Of a stretch of 64,000 bases of DNA, positions 12,521 through 24,758 are shown piece after piece. Position numbers and translations under genes: made by a program. Under the pieces are notes generated by a model, which was not told the origin of the DNA, made no database searches, and was given only the letters and a program-made list of their open reading frames with translations. Each line of letters starts with the position of its first letter. Positions within the stretch are counted from its first letter, which is position 1. The stretch is from Ridgeia piscesae (Eukaryota > Annelida > Polychaeta > Sabellida > Siboglinidae): NCBI GenBank assembly GCA_025642075.2, contig JAODUO010000150.1, forward strand, positions 1 to 64,000. Direction: 5' to 3'.

Positions 12521-15500
12521 AATAGACTTTCAACGCAGTATCACAATGTGACTTTGCTGAGTATTTACCCAGATCCAGAAAACTACAACGGAACGCAAGT
12601 CGCAGATACATCAAATGATGTTTATTTCACACTGTTAATGTCTAACATTTCATCGTCTTCCTGAAGGCTTGTCTGAGCCGTTTCAACCTGCAACTCTTCT
12701 GGATTATGTAAACGTTCGTGTGTTTTGTCGTTGCATAAAATGCTGGAAATGGTCCCAGGCCAGCACACTTATCTTATTTAAGTAGGAACTGTTGCAACTA
12801 ACACGTCTACCAACACCATTCGTCAGTGCATTGCATCGAACAGCAACCCGGAGATCTAATTGATCATTTGTAGACTCCGAGTTTGATTTTTCGAAAGAAC
12901 ACCGAGGATGTTACAGTGTTGCTTTGCAAATGGATAACTGCCTTTGCCCCATCAAAAATCATTATTTAGTTTTGAGGAAATTTCGTTTTTTCTGACGACA
13001 CTAACCTGTACTAGTATTTGTGTAGAACCATTCATTTACGTTTACGAGAAAACCAACTGGAATACAAACCTTCGTCGCCTGTCGTCCAAACATGCACGGT
13101 TCTGCCTTCGTACAGGGAGAGCAATCGACCAGTATCATGTAATTTTTAAGAGTGAAAGAGTTATCAGATGGTCTCAATATTGCTAGCTCGTTGTTCGTCC
13201 ACAACAAATGCTAACGCAAACCCTAAATTATAACGCTTTAGTTTACTTAACAGAAACCGTTCGCAATATGATATCCACAGATCAACAGAATCTCCAGAGA
13301 CCCATTGACATAACATGTGGTTTCCGACTAGCTGGTAGTGTGTGTGATTTAGAACAACATATGGCTAATTGCGTATAGTGTGATTACAGGCAGACCTATG
13401 GTTTTTTTGGACAATAGAATTATTCGACAAATCAGAGAGCCGCTGTCGGTGAACAATTGATTGGTGAGTGGATGAAATATGACCGCCGAATGAGCGCAAA
13501 TGTAAGTATCAAAACAAAGAGAAATGCATATATAATCAACTGCGAATGGTAGTTTGTATCATAACTGTCTAACCCATAAGAAGTGACTGACTTGTATACA
13601 AAATTGTTTTGTCTTATATTGTCTCTCTGTTCTGACGAATACCGAGCTGAGGCGATAACGTATTACGACAGGTTCACAGGGATGGGGAGTAAAGGAATAG
13701 TGATGTAATTGAATGACATATATTGATGAGAATTAATGGAGTATTGATGGAATATTGATCTGAATGAACAGAATGTTGATAGGAATGAAAGAAACAGTGA
13801 TGGGGAAGAATGGAATGTTGTCACTTGTCACCTGCTTCAGTAAGACGTGTGACCAATGTACGAATAGTTTATGTCGCCTCAGAGTCTCATAGGCCACGAT
13901 CAGTTCGCCATTACAGGCTGAAAACTGTGCCTAGGAATGGGAGGATTGCGTGTGATGTGAGAATTGTTGTCCCGCGCACTTTCTCCTCGGATAAGTTAAT
14001 CAAGCAATGGCAAGAATGGCTAGTCCTACCCGCAGTGTTTATCGCCCAGTGCACGGAGAACGAGACTATTGAGCAAATTTATTAAGAACCTTTCGAGCGC
14101 ATCATGCAAAGTATGCAAGCAAAAGCAATGCAAGCACCAACGCCCGCACATACACGTATGGATGCACGTACGGGCGCACTAGTGCACAAAACGGTGGCAC
14201 TCGTACACATCGGCTTAGGGATAAGTAGTTCGCTTCTTTCCTGCTAATTGTTGATTGTCTATTACGAGTTGTATGTATAACTGTGTTGTATATATCTTGT
14301 GTGTGTGTTCTATACTGTTTCGGACAATCGCTCAATAAAGCAACCGTGTGTTCAAATATGTTGTAACCGTTATGTAATGCTGATTATAACCACGTATCTA
14401 CGTGCTACTTAATTTCACAACTTCAAACATGAGGCCAAGTGGGATGACTCCTTTGTTCCAATTTACGACCCGGCAAGAAGACATCTTGTTGACCGATGTC
14501 ATCTACGTTTGTCATCTTAGCTGCACTCAGAGGTCATCGTCTCATCTGTGTTCTTTTTGGCATCTGCCTGCCCAGGTGACACCTCTCTCACGACTGATCT
14601 TTAACATCTGAATACAGTGGCGTCCTCTGTAGGGTGACTCACCAGTTAATTCGTCCACCTTTTGAGAAAGATGGGTAAACCTATTAAGGATGCAGCAAAC
14701 ACGTGTGTCGATAAGTTGCATTAACTTCCCAATGGTCGACGACACTGAACGTAAAGAGAGAGGCGAGTGGCCTCGGCTTAAGGAAGACGCTCCATCCACA
14801 CGGCCTCAGCACTAGCGTGTTACAAGGAGGGCGCCAGCCCCTGTGCCCAGAATAGGTTGAGTAGTAACTTGTAACGGGAAGTCTGCTATCTGGAACGTGG
14901 GAAAGTTAAACATGAAAGGGCATTGTGATGATCTCGGCTCTATTGCCAATCAATTTTTTTTTTTGAAACTGGATGTTTTGTTGAGCACTTTTACGTGTTG
15001 CCGGCGGAATCGTTCAAATTGCGACCATTGTTCCGAACTTATTACAGTCACTAAACACGAACTGAAAGGAAGTAAACCTTTAAAATGCATGTTATAGTTA
15101 TAACAACGTAATATTAAATGAAACAGTAAAACCTACGAGCTGGCACCATCGCTTTGACATATAGCTTTATAGGCATAGATGTCGCCTCCGCGTCGCCATT
15201 GAACAGTCACGCAGTAGAGTTACCGCCGAAATGGAATTAATCGCACAGATTAGACGTTTCTTCTGCACTTCGATCGTTCGTTGACTAATGTGGACGACGC
15301 GTCAGTCCACAGTCAATACATACGTGAATGAATTATACATTTGCAGCGCGCGGTGTATCCGGTTAAAAACCTGCATCAGTACCTTTGTCTCATGCTAATG
15401 GACACGTGACCGTTTTGTATGATTGCAAGGCAACTGGATTCACGCAGTAGAAGGTTTCATTCTGGTATGACCCCAAAATGTCCGACGTTGCTGAACTGCC

Positions 15501-16560
15501 GATTCCGCGACGAATCACTGCATAAACGACATCTCTTGTCCACACTAATACTACGTAATGTATTTATCGCGACACACCGGACCTCCATTATGAACCATTT
15601 CCCTGTATATTAGGGCGATAATAGGGCTTTGGTGCCTCGAATCACACATGAACCATCGGCCGCCATTTTGATGTAAGGCAGAATCCGTTACACCCGCTGG
15701 CTCGAAAGTTGGCGTCTATAATATATAACAGTGCTTCTCTGTTTGTTGGTGGATCTATACTACCGCCAAAATTTTGTAAATATTTAGCTGAAATTGTGCG
15801 CAATGACAATTAGCTATTGTATGACTTATCACATGTAGGCCTTCTATACTGAAGACTCTATTGTTCTTGAATATACGACTCATCCACCGGTACGTGATAT
15901 GCCCACACGCACGCCTTTTGTTGACCGTCCTAAAACAAGTCGGTGAACTGACATTTCCTTCCGAGTGTGTTATCAAGATAAACACAAGCAATCCACAATC
16001 ATCTGTCAGAAGCTGATCGAATTACTGGGCTGCATGTGTCACGTTATTAAGACATATGTCGTAACCCTCCCCACATCCACCACTCAATAACGGAACAACG
16101 CCTGTAGACGGTGTTTGATAAACGTCGGGGACTGGCCAAAGTGTCGAACCAACGTTTCGCTTGCAGTCGGTTATAGCCGTGCGGCAGGATTGCCTTCAAT
16201 GGCCTGGGTCTCTTGGGAGAAAGAAGTGCTTGCGGAATTGACCGTTCTTTGAATAAAGCTGTCGTGGGGGCGGTCTTTGCATATACAGACCCTATATGTT
16301 CGGGCGTGCGCGGCTATTTACGGCTGAGACCTGACGTATAAAGGTTTCGCCTACGTTCCTGCTTCAGCGGATCTGTGATAATCGGTTCTATCCGTAATGA
16401 GAACTGACGGCAGCAGCCTATCTTTAACTCGCCACGTCGGTTCATCGGTGACTGCGCGAGCGACGTTTGGTTTCCATAACGATGAAGACACGATGTTTGA
16501 TCGAGGTTTATTGTAAACACAAACCATTACGCAATTATATCTTCTACTGGGCCAACAACA
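12521..16560. other. Long gene-poor spacer
   Basis: No exon with recognisable similarity was found on either strand. Open frames (for example 13810-14085 plus and 14542-14799 minus) have ordinary non-coding composition and no motifs. A short run of GATGGAATATTGAT-type near-repeats lies around 13720-13800. Confidence 0.4.
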
Positions 16561-16561
16561 G

Positions 16562-16810
16562 CCAACGCGGGGAGCGGTGGTCACACGGTAGAGCGCCGGT
16601 CTGTCAATCGAGGGGACGGTGGGTCAATCCCACCTGCCGCCGTTTCGAAACTTAGGCAATTTCGTTCACCCCACATTTGCCTGTGCCTTTCGGAAGAGAC
16701 ACTAAAAGCCGGTGGTCCCTTCTATCTGGTGTCTATGCCAGGGGAAATAAAAGATCCCGCACAGGGGGTAAATGTGTAACCTGTAGTGGACTAACTAATT
16801 CTAGAGAAGA
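16562..16810 (+). mobile_element. tRNA-derived SINE, second copy
   Basis: The A box-like GGTCACACGGTAGAGC and B box-like GGGTCAATCCC motifs form a tRNA-related head. These are followed by the same body as the 12178 copy (GCAATTTCGTTCACCC, then CTTTCGGAAGAGACAC) and a tail ending in GGACTAACTAATTCTAGAG. This copy is better preserved in the head and has a single tail unit. Confidence 0.75.
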
Positions 16811-16864
16811 ACAACTCCTGCGTTAGCCCAAGTTTGGGCTGTTTGGAGGTAACCACCTGAGAGA

Positions 16865-17330
16865 TATGCTTTAAAAGAATTCTTTGGGACCCGAAAGGGA
16901 TGAGTTGAGAACGTTAAACTCTTTGTAAGCTACACAACCCTGTTAATATAAACATTTCACTTAATTCTATGCGTTTACTTTGTTGGAATTATGTTTTATT
17001 AATAATTAATACACGAATAACATTGACGGATCGAACGCAAACTAGAGAGTTCGCGTACGTCCAGTTATTCGGGACGCAAAAGGGGCTCTTTTTATGATAT
17101 GTTATTAGAGTCATTAGTGATTACTAAAACATAATTCTAATTGAATGAAGGCCTACAGTTACATGAAATATTCATATTAATAAGCATTAGATTTATTACA
17201 AAGAGTTGTATATTACCAAAGAATGCATTTTCATTATCATTTTGGACACGAAAGAATCCCCTTCAGGTTCCAAAGTATCCCTTTAGGCAAACGTATTTTT
17301 TTCAGACATTGCGGTCGTTATAATATATAG
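16865..17330. repeat. Diverged dispersed repeat, copy 1
   Basis: Shares an ordered series of phrases with 24190-24500. These are TTCTTTGGGACCC, then TTATTA...ACATA.TTCTAATT.AATGAAG, then TTACATGAAATA, then TTACAAAGAGTT.TATATT, then TTTGGGACACGAAA-like. Unit boundaries, inverted repeats and coding capacity are not evident. Confidence 0.55.
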
Positions 17331-19290
17331 ATTAAATTGCATTCAACGTTTCATTTCGGATATCGTTTTCATATATTGCATGCTGGCTACGTTTATATTA
17401 GATATATACGACAATAACGATAATACGATTAAGAACTCTTCTGCCGCGTTGAAACCTTCGGAACAATCTCGAAGTCGATTTCCACATTATTCCGAGGATT
17501 CAACCGCGGCCTAAGTGTTTCACTTATTGTTATTAGGCCTGTTATTTATCTTATAATTACTATTGTTATCAGAAAGGCATAGACATCAACAAATAGCAGT
17601 CACATCACGCGAAGTATCGAAGTATTTCACAGAGATCACTGTCAAGAAAAGGCAGCTTGTCTGTGTGGAAGGTTCGTAGAATTCCACCGATTTAGCACGT
17701 ATGACTATTAGTATTATAACACATCCTCAGATGCGCTAATGCACGGAAAGGTATTCACGTTAGCTCTTAAATAATGCAAACCGGACAAATGACGTCATGT
17801 TCGCCCAGAGGGTTCCGTAAAAACTTTCGATATAGGGTATAGTGTTTCTGATGTGCAATAAATATAAAAAACGGTAATGAATTTATAAGCCATAGTTCAA
17901 CACAAATGCCACTCAACCAATACGATATTTCTCAGCACCATTTCTAGGCCTACGTTTCCGGTTGTAGGTCGTGATATCCAAACTTCTTGCAGCTGATCGC
18001 GCTGATTTTATTTCATACTATTTGATAGAGTAATAGATATACGGTTGATTTGGATTGACGTAGAGATGTACGTGGACGCGTCCTCGAAAAAACAGTAGGC
18101 GAAACAATGGCGTGCTGTAAAAACTGGCAGTTTTGCCTGTAAACACTGGCAGATTTGCTACACGATTAAAAGAAGTAGACGCAGACCATTACTGTGTACT
18201 GCTACGGCGTTGTCACGTTAGCAACGTAAACATAATAGTTATTATGAATACGATTATGTCATATTGTTTTAGATGTGTTGTCTATTTATAGCAATGTTTG
18301 AAAAGGTATCGTTCGTTACGTGATAAGTAAGACCGCTGGATCACTGGCAGTGCCATTCAAATACAAAAATAGACATCAAACTTGTGTAAAATATATTATC
18401 TGATATGTTGTTGATTATATATTTTGATGATGGGCGTACACGTACATATACACCTGATAAATAGTCCCCCCCCCCCATGTACAAACAGCCTAGACCCCTA
18501 CACTCTCATTACACGTTTCACTAAGATGCCCGGTGATGCAGTGCTTGTTATGTTTAATATTCGTCCGTCGGGTCGTTTCAGTCTAACGAAGCGTATTATT
18601 TTAATTTATATTTAACTCGTTGTGCGTTTTTTCAAGTGGGACTAACACGAGATATACAAAACGAATAATAAGTAATATTATGAACCGTATGGCAAACAGT
18701 TGAAGCTGAACATAAGCCTACACTACCTATAAAAAACGACCGCAATACCTGCGTGTGGTCGAAGGTGCACGTTACACTATGTTCGTATTGGCATTAACAC
18801 GGCGACCTGCGAAAATGCACTAGCTTACACTAACCCTTGGTGTAGCAAACCACTTGCTTATGGCGACACCACCTAGTTCTCTCGGTAAAAGCGTCTAACT
18901 AACGATCGCTGTCTTTTCTGAAATGCATCGGTTTTCAATAATCAGGAAACATTGAATATAGAAAGAGGCGAATGGAATACTCATATGTTTACAGTTAGCG
19001 TATTAACAAAATATAATTCTTCTTAACGACACAATAATATTTGCTTCAGCCTAAAGTGAAATGACACAATCATTGGGGACCTATGATCAGCCCCTTTGTT
19101 TTGAAGCGTATCTGAGTTCAAATGATTTAGGCGCAATAGAACATGTATTATTATTATTATTATTAAGTTAACAGCATTTAAAAAGTTATATTTTAACCCC
19201 CCGTATGATTATGAATTACAAATCTGTCGCCCTATAGCGTCGGCCCGTCATTTGCGTACGCGCTGCAGATGAGCCGTTGGACTCCGGCAC
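17331..19290. other. Gene-poor spacer
   Basis: AT-rich sequence without a recognised exon. A C-run lies near 18467 and an (ATT)n run near 19147-19163. Confidence 0.4.
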
Positions 19291-19299
19291 TCCGCTCAT

Positions 19300-19715
19300 C
19301 GAGGCTTCTCTACACACACCGGCCTCCCCGGAGTCTGACGATCTGCCGCCAGGCATATAACGTTGTTTACACAAGCCTCGATCATACGCGCGCCTTGTCT
19401 GGTGCCATATGTTCTGCTTAGAAAGCCAGCAAGGTGATTAATATAACGCCTCGCCAAACTAGCGGTTTTGAAAAAATGTACGCCTTGCCTTGTGCAGTGG
19501 TTAGGTTTTTGATTCAACAATACCGTTGGCTTTGCAGGAGTTGCCAATACCCCCATCCGGACGAGATAATTCTGAGTTTTATTCTGCACGATTGTGTTAA
19601 CAGGCTCGACAATATTTACTTTTATAATAATATAGACAGACATATCAAGTTAACTGCGATGTGCGAACAATTTTTTTAATGTCACGTGGTAATAAACTGT
19701 CTGAATCTGAATCTA
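19300..19715 (+). pseudogene. Possible 3' remnant of a non-LTR retrotransposon
   Basis: An open stretch (19434-19679) reads like the variable C-terminus of LINE polyproteins. It ends shortly before AATAAACTGTCTGAATCTGAATCT-type tail sequence, where a 6-base motif repeats after a polyadenylation-like signal, as in 3' ends of CR1/L2-like elements. No catalytic motif remains, so the call rests mainly on the tail. Confidence 0.35.
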
Positions 19716-19844
19716 TGCCTATTATCGTAACGGAATTCGGGGCAAAGTGGACAAACTTTCATCATTATACGATTGATCGTAGGGATGGAACTGGGTTGAT
19801 ATGTTAGACTAAATTATTTCCGGTTTTTGATGTCGTCATGACTA

Positions 19845-19850
19845 TGTGTG

Positions 19851-19927
<77 letters not shown>

Positions 19928-19970
19928 CGTGTGCGTGCGTGCGTGCGCGCATGTGTGTGTGTGCGTCTGT
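19845..19970. repeat. (GTGC)n / (GT)n microsatellite
   Basis: GTGC repeats, then pure GT, then GCGC, then GTGC again. Confidence 0.94.
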
Positions 19971-20870
19971 GCGTTATACATGTACAGTTTGCATGCAGTC
20001 CTTGGCGAGATAGAGCAGTAACACTCGTTAGGACTGGTTTGTTTTGCTTACACGTGACCCATACAGAGACGCGATGTGTTAAATTGAATAACACGCACTA
20101 GTCCCCACGGTATACCGCACAGTTCCCGCCAAATGTGAGAGTGAGGTGCTAAGAAACTGGCGTGCTGCCGTGCAGTCCGCAGTCACACCTGGTCTGGCTG
20201 TTCTAGCATAAAAACCGACCACAATACCACATTGCACTTTCGTTTTGATTACCAAGGGAGGGGTTGACAGCGAGCGTCAGTGGCACGTACTGTCCCAGCA
20301 GGCAGCCATACTGTTATGCAAAGTGTTCTGTGGCGCGGTGAACGCAACATGAAATCATATACTTGCTAATTAGGCGCCGATCCAAAACCGGTGAGTAATT
20401 TATTTTTATTTTTGGCAAATGGTAATGGGTCATAATTCTTTGGAAGAGGCTGAACTTTGTCGTCATTGGTGAAAGAGGCGCGGCGTGGTAGGATGGTTTG
20501 GTTGTTAATTGCTTAAATAGCAACACACACAAAACGCTCAAGAACAACTACTAATTTAATTAATCCAGTAGCTTAAGCAAGGTCATAATTGGTAGATCAA
20601 ACAATTTCTTGTACGTGTGTTTAATTAACAGCAGTAAGTGAGGTAGGATGGTGAGAGAAACGAGGTGAATGACGTCATACCATGAGTACGTCTGGTTTGA
20701 ACACGGAGCATTTGTACTTGTAGTGGTTTTTGCATCGACGACTGGGCGACATATTGGCCCGTATAGAAGGGGCATACATTGGCAAAAACTGTTTTGTTTT
20801 TATACTTATGCCTCTGTTTAAGATAGAGCGTCATGATCATGTACACGTATAACAAAGACAGTCAACTGGA
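19971..20870. other. Spacer, no recognised gene
   Basis: Short open frames only, with no family motif recognised. Confidence 0.35.
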
Positions 20871-20872
20871 GA

Positions 20873-20904
20873 CACGGGCGTCGATCGGTGGGGGACGGGG
20901 GGAC

Positions 20905-20978
<74 letters not shown>

Positions 20979-21023
20979 TGGTCCCCCGTCCCCCCACTTT
21001 TCAAACTGGATCGACGCCCCTGC
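20873..21023. mobile_element. Palindromic G/C-rich element with (TA)n loop
   Basis: The left arm (from GGGCGTCGATC, with GGGGGACGGGGGGAC) and the right arm (GTCCCCCGTCCCCCC ... GATCGACGCCC) are inverted copies. The left arm lacks about 14 bases, and the loop is a TA run of about 65 bases. The right-arm sequence occurs again at 22450-22497, so it is a dispersed family. This suggests a short palindromic mobile element whose AT loop expanded. Confidence 0.6.
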
Positions 21024-22378
21024 ATGTACATATAATCATTATATAAATATAATTATATCCTCTCATTGGACACGTCAGTCCGTCAAACGTATTGCCGATA
21101 TCGCAAATACTGTCATCGACATATTCTATGCTGACGTCTTAACCTGGCAGAACTGGCGCTTATCGTATGATGCTGCCTGCGAGAAACAAGTTATCTGCCT
21201 CTCTTCTACAACCCACGTGTTAGACTTACATGTCATTTGTGGGGGTTGAATATGAATACCTGATTGTTTAGAAACCAAAGTGCATGCCATCTATGAGGAA
21301 AGCAGTACTATTCCCACATAATATATACATTTATGCATACACAAGCTTGCATGAATACAGTTCGATACATTTTCGAGATATCACAAAAGCAGCTGAACTG
21401 ATGAAATGGAATCAATGTGTGTGCACACAACATGTAATGTTTGCACACAAGGAACACCAGCAGGGTGTGAATCTGCCACACACAAGACTGAACTGACAAC
21501 GATATAGACCGAGGTAATACCCTAAACTGCGCGAATGAACAAAATGGCATAGACAAACATCTGACAGTGCTTTTGTATTTCATCACAGTATTCTAATTGC
21601 AGTCAGTCACAACTGTATCTTATTAGGAAATGTGAATATATATAAGTGTAGAAATATGTAAGTTCAAGCTAGGTGTGTTCAACACTTTCGTTATATGTCA
21701 TAGTGTGTTTAATAATTGTTTTGTTGATGCAGGTATTTTGTGATGTGCTGTGTACACATATGAAAGTGTGGTAATGTATGCGATTATACTGATTTGGTAG
21801 TTGTATTTTTATTAACTGTGTTTCTTAGTTGTAATGAATTTTTTTATATTAGTGCATAATATTATGTCATAGCAAAGATTATAACCAAAGATTATACTAG
21901 GTAACAAATACATCTATAAATATGCGCTCATTTAACCAGGTATATGAAGAGTGAACGATCCCAATTATTTATCCATACATTGAATTTAATATATTATAGT
22001 TGCATTTATTTACTTATTTACGTAGTTTATTTATATAGTAGTAATGATTGTATCTTAGCAATTTGTTTAGAATGAACAAAAATGACTAATGAAATCTATC
22101 AATATATCAAAATAAATGTACTTTAAAGACAACATATAATTACAAGATATAATTAAGTAGTAACTAAAAGGCGTTCATTCGAGTTCAAAATTTTTTGTAT
22201 CTTTCAATAATATATGTTTAAAAAATCAAAAGCTGGTAAAACATTTGAACACACAACACTTACACAGTCCTTGAAATTAGTTAATATTGATATACCCTTA
22301 TTTTTTTATTCCCTTAAAATGTTAATATTTATAATATACCCTTAAAATGTCAAGTTTGGCCGAATTATATCTAATTAT

Positions 22379-22380
<2 letters not shown>
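21024..22380. other. AT-rich gene-poor spacer
   Basis: No recognised coding exon. Confidence 0.4.
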
Positions 22381-22417
<37 letters not shown>

Positions 22418-22500
22418 GAAATTACATACATACATATACGTATATATAAATTGGTCCCCCGGCCCCCCACTTTTAAAACCGGATCGACGCCCCTCACTGG
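22381..22500. mobile_element. Partial second copy of the G/C-rich palindromic element
   Basis: A (TA)n run is followed by TATAAATTGGTCCCCCGGCC and the GATCGACGCCCC end, the same order as the right arm at 20975-21023. The opposite arm is missing. Confidence 0.55.
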
Positions 22501-24189
22501 ATAACACAATAGGGACAAACATGTTTTACGCACAGCAATCAGACTAACGTTAGCAACTTGTCAGTTGTACAGACCAAACAAATTACATTCGACAATCTAA
22601 ACAAGGGTAAGCACTTTCTTTAACTGATATTTATAGCGTGATAGATCCCAAATATAATAATAGAACATGATTCGCGATTGTCCTAAGCGAGTTAGGCATA
22701 AACACCATCAGGGACATATTTTATAATTCTTTCTCATACACACCGAACTCGTAGAGTATACATGCATGCTACAAGCAACGCGTTATGCTAGGATTGGTAT
22801 GTGTGAGTAGTACTAGATGCGTGCGCTTCGACAGGAATATTGTACATTTGCCGACCTGTGGGTATTTTCGCGGTTCTTTCATCTATTGCGCAATTGTGTA
22901 TGAGTAATGTTAAGTTGAGTATCAGTGAATAACGGCGCCTCACCCACGAAGCCTCGTGTAACGATGCTTAACAGCTGCAGCGACACCTGGTGTTGTCGGA
23001 CGACAGTGCATTCTCATCGTCGGCTATTTCTGCCGAGTATAGGCCTACGTCATGCATAGGCCCATAGCCTACAGCTGCGTCGAACAACAATGTCTAAGTT
23101 AAGCATTTATCTGTGCAGTATGTCAATGTTATATTCACCCCGGGCGGGCTAACGTATACGTTACTAAGACAATTGGAAAACATCTAGCGTCATTTCAACG
23201 CCAGTAATCAGCGTATTTGAATTTGAGGTATATCCGTCTCGCATAATTTTCTTGCACGCAAGAACACGAGCATGTTATTGGTAGGGTCCCTAAGGTGGCC
23301 CGCGTTACTTTCGCAAGACCGAGTCTCATGGCTCTGAACTTTGCTTAGAGATTAATTGGCGGCAATCCAGATGACAGAAAGATGTTCAGTTAGAAATATT
23401 CCGTGACGTGTCGGTTCTAAGGTAGAACTGAGGCTACCATAAGTTATTAGATGAATGTGTACACCGGTAATAGCCATTGTCATTTCACAACAGAAGTGCG
23501 TGGCTTTATTCGAACTACGAGTTGTTGACAGTTGGGGCTGCAGCAAAAACTACCTATACTCCTAACGCATGGTCAGCGAGATGTGCAACTGCACGCTCTT
23601 AGAGGCTTCCAAACACCCAACTGCATCCCCTCTAGATCGAGCAGTGTCTAACCGGAGCGTGGGGGATTCGCTCGCACCCCGATCTCAATGACTGACATAG
23701 AATTGCAGTGGTAACTTTATCATTGGTAAACGAGTATGTGTATAGTGTATACATCTATCGCTAGATATAATATATCGTGCGCGTGCGCTTATATGTGTTG
23801 ATGCGCGTATGTTGTATAAGAGTCCTACCAGCCTACAGAAAATCTAGTGGTCAGTACAATTCTATAGACTATTAATTTTTAGTCAAGTTTTGTCTATAAA
23901 CATTTATGTATTTTTGTTAGGGCCTAATAATCGTCGCTTTCACGGGAGCAACCTCGGAGACGATCGGGTTTAGGCACTTGTTACGGTCACGTGCTGCTGA
24001 TAGATCTGCTGATTTATTGGCCCTTGCACTGTACGTGGCCGAGTCCGTGTGGACATAGGCGCACGTAACGGAACCATCGTTCTCTGCCGCGTCTGCCTGC
24101 CGTGTCGATACAAATGGCTCCAGGGCGGAAACGGCCCACTTACACACCTACTAACATAGGTCTCTGTGTTTTTAATACGAGTTTATTTT
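22501..24189. other. Gene-poor spacer
   Basis: No coding exon recognised. Slightly CpG-rich patches lie near 22920-23000 and 23940-24140. Confidence 0.35.
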
Positions 24190-24500
24190 TAGAAGGTTCT
24201 TTGGGACCCAAAATGGGTCTGATTCTTTTGCGATATATTATAATTAATAGGCATTAGTTATTAATAAAACATACTTCTAATTAAATGAAGACTTACATGA
24301 AATAGCTATGTTAATTTAAACATTATGCACATTACAAAGAGTTATATATTCTCCAAAAATCCCGTTTCATTATAATTTGGGACACGAAATAATATTTTTT
24401 TGTATTTTAAAGAATATACCTTTAAAATAGACGTTAAAGTATCTTGGATGGTTTTCTTAATGAAAAAAGGAAGGCTTGCGGTTGTTATGTAATTAGTAGT
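24190..24500. repeat. Diverged dispersed repeat, copy 2
   Basis: Second copy of the repeat at 16865-17330 in the same orientation. It lies about 260 bases upstream of the first coding exon of the EGF-like gene. Confidence 0.55.
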
Positions 24501-24758
24501 ATCGAACGAAACTGTACTATTTGCTGTAAGTAGTGTGAACCAGAATACACGCAACTTCCCAGCTGTTTGTCCACGTTTGAGTAATTGCGCACTGTGGCGC
24601 CACATGGTGGATTGGAAATAGTCACGGCACGATTCAGTTACAGCGTCTAGGGGATGGTCAAAGCTGTGTAACACCGCGCTGAAAAAAGACAATAATTATT
24701 GCCATTAATGTATTTTCGCGTAACATCGTATTTATGCTGTTCGTTTTTCATTTCAGGA

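Noticed and set aside
19296..19643. 115-codon minus-strand frame as a gene
   Set aside because: No domain. It overlaps a likely LINE 3' remnant on the plus strand.
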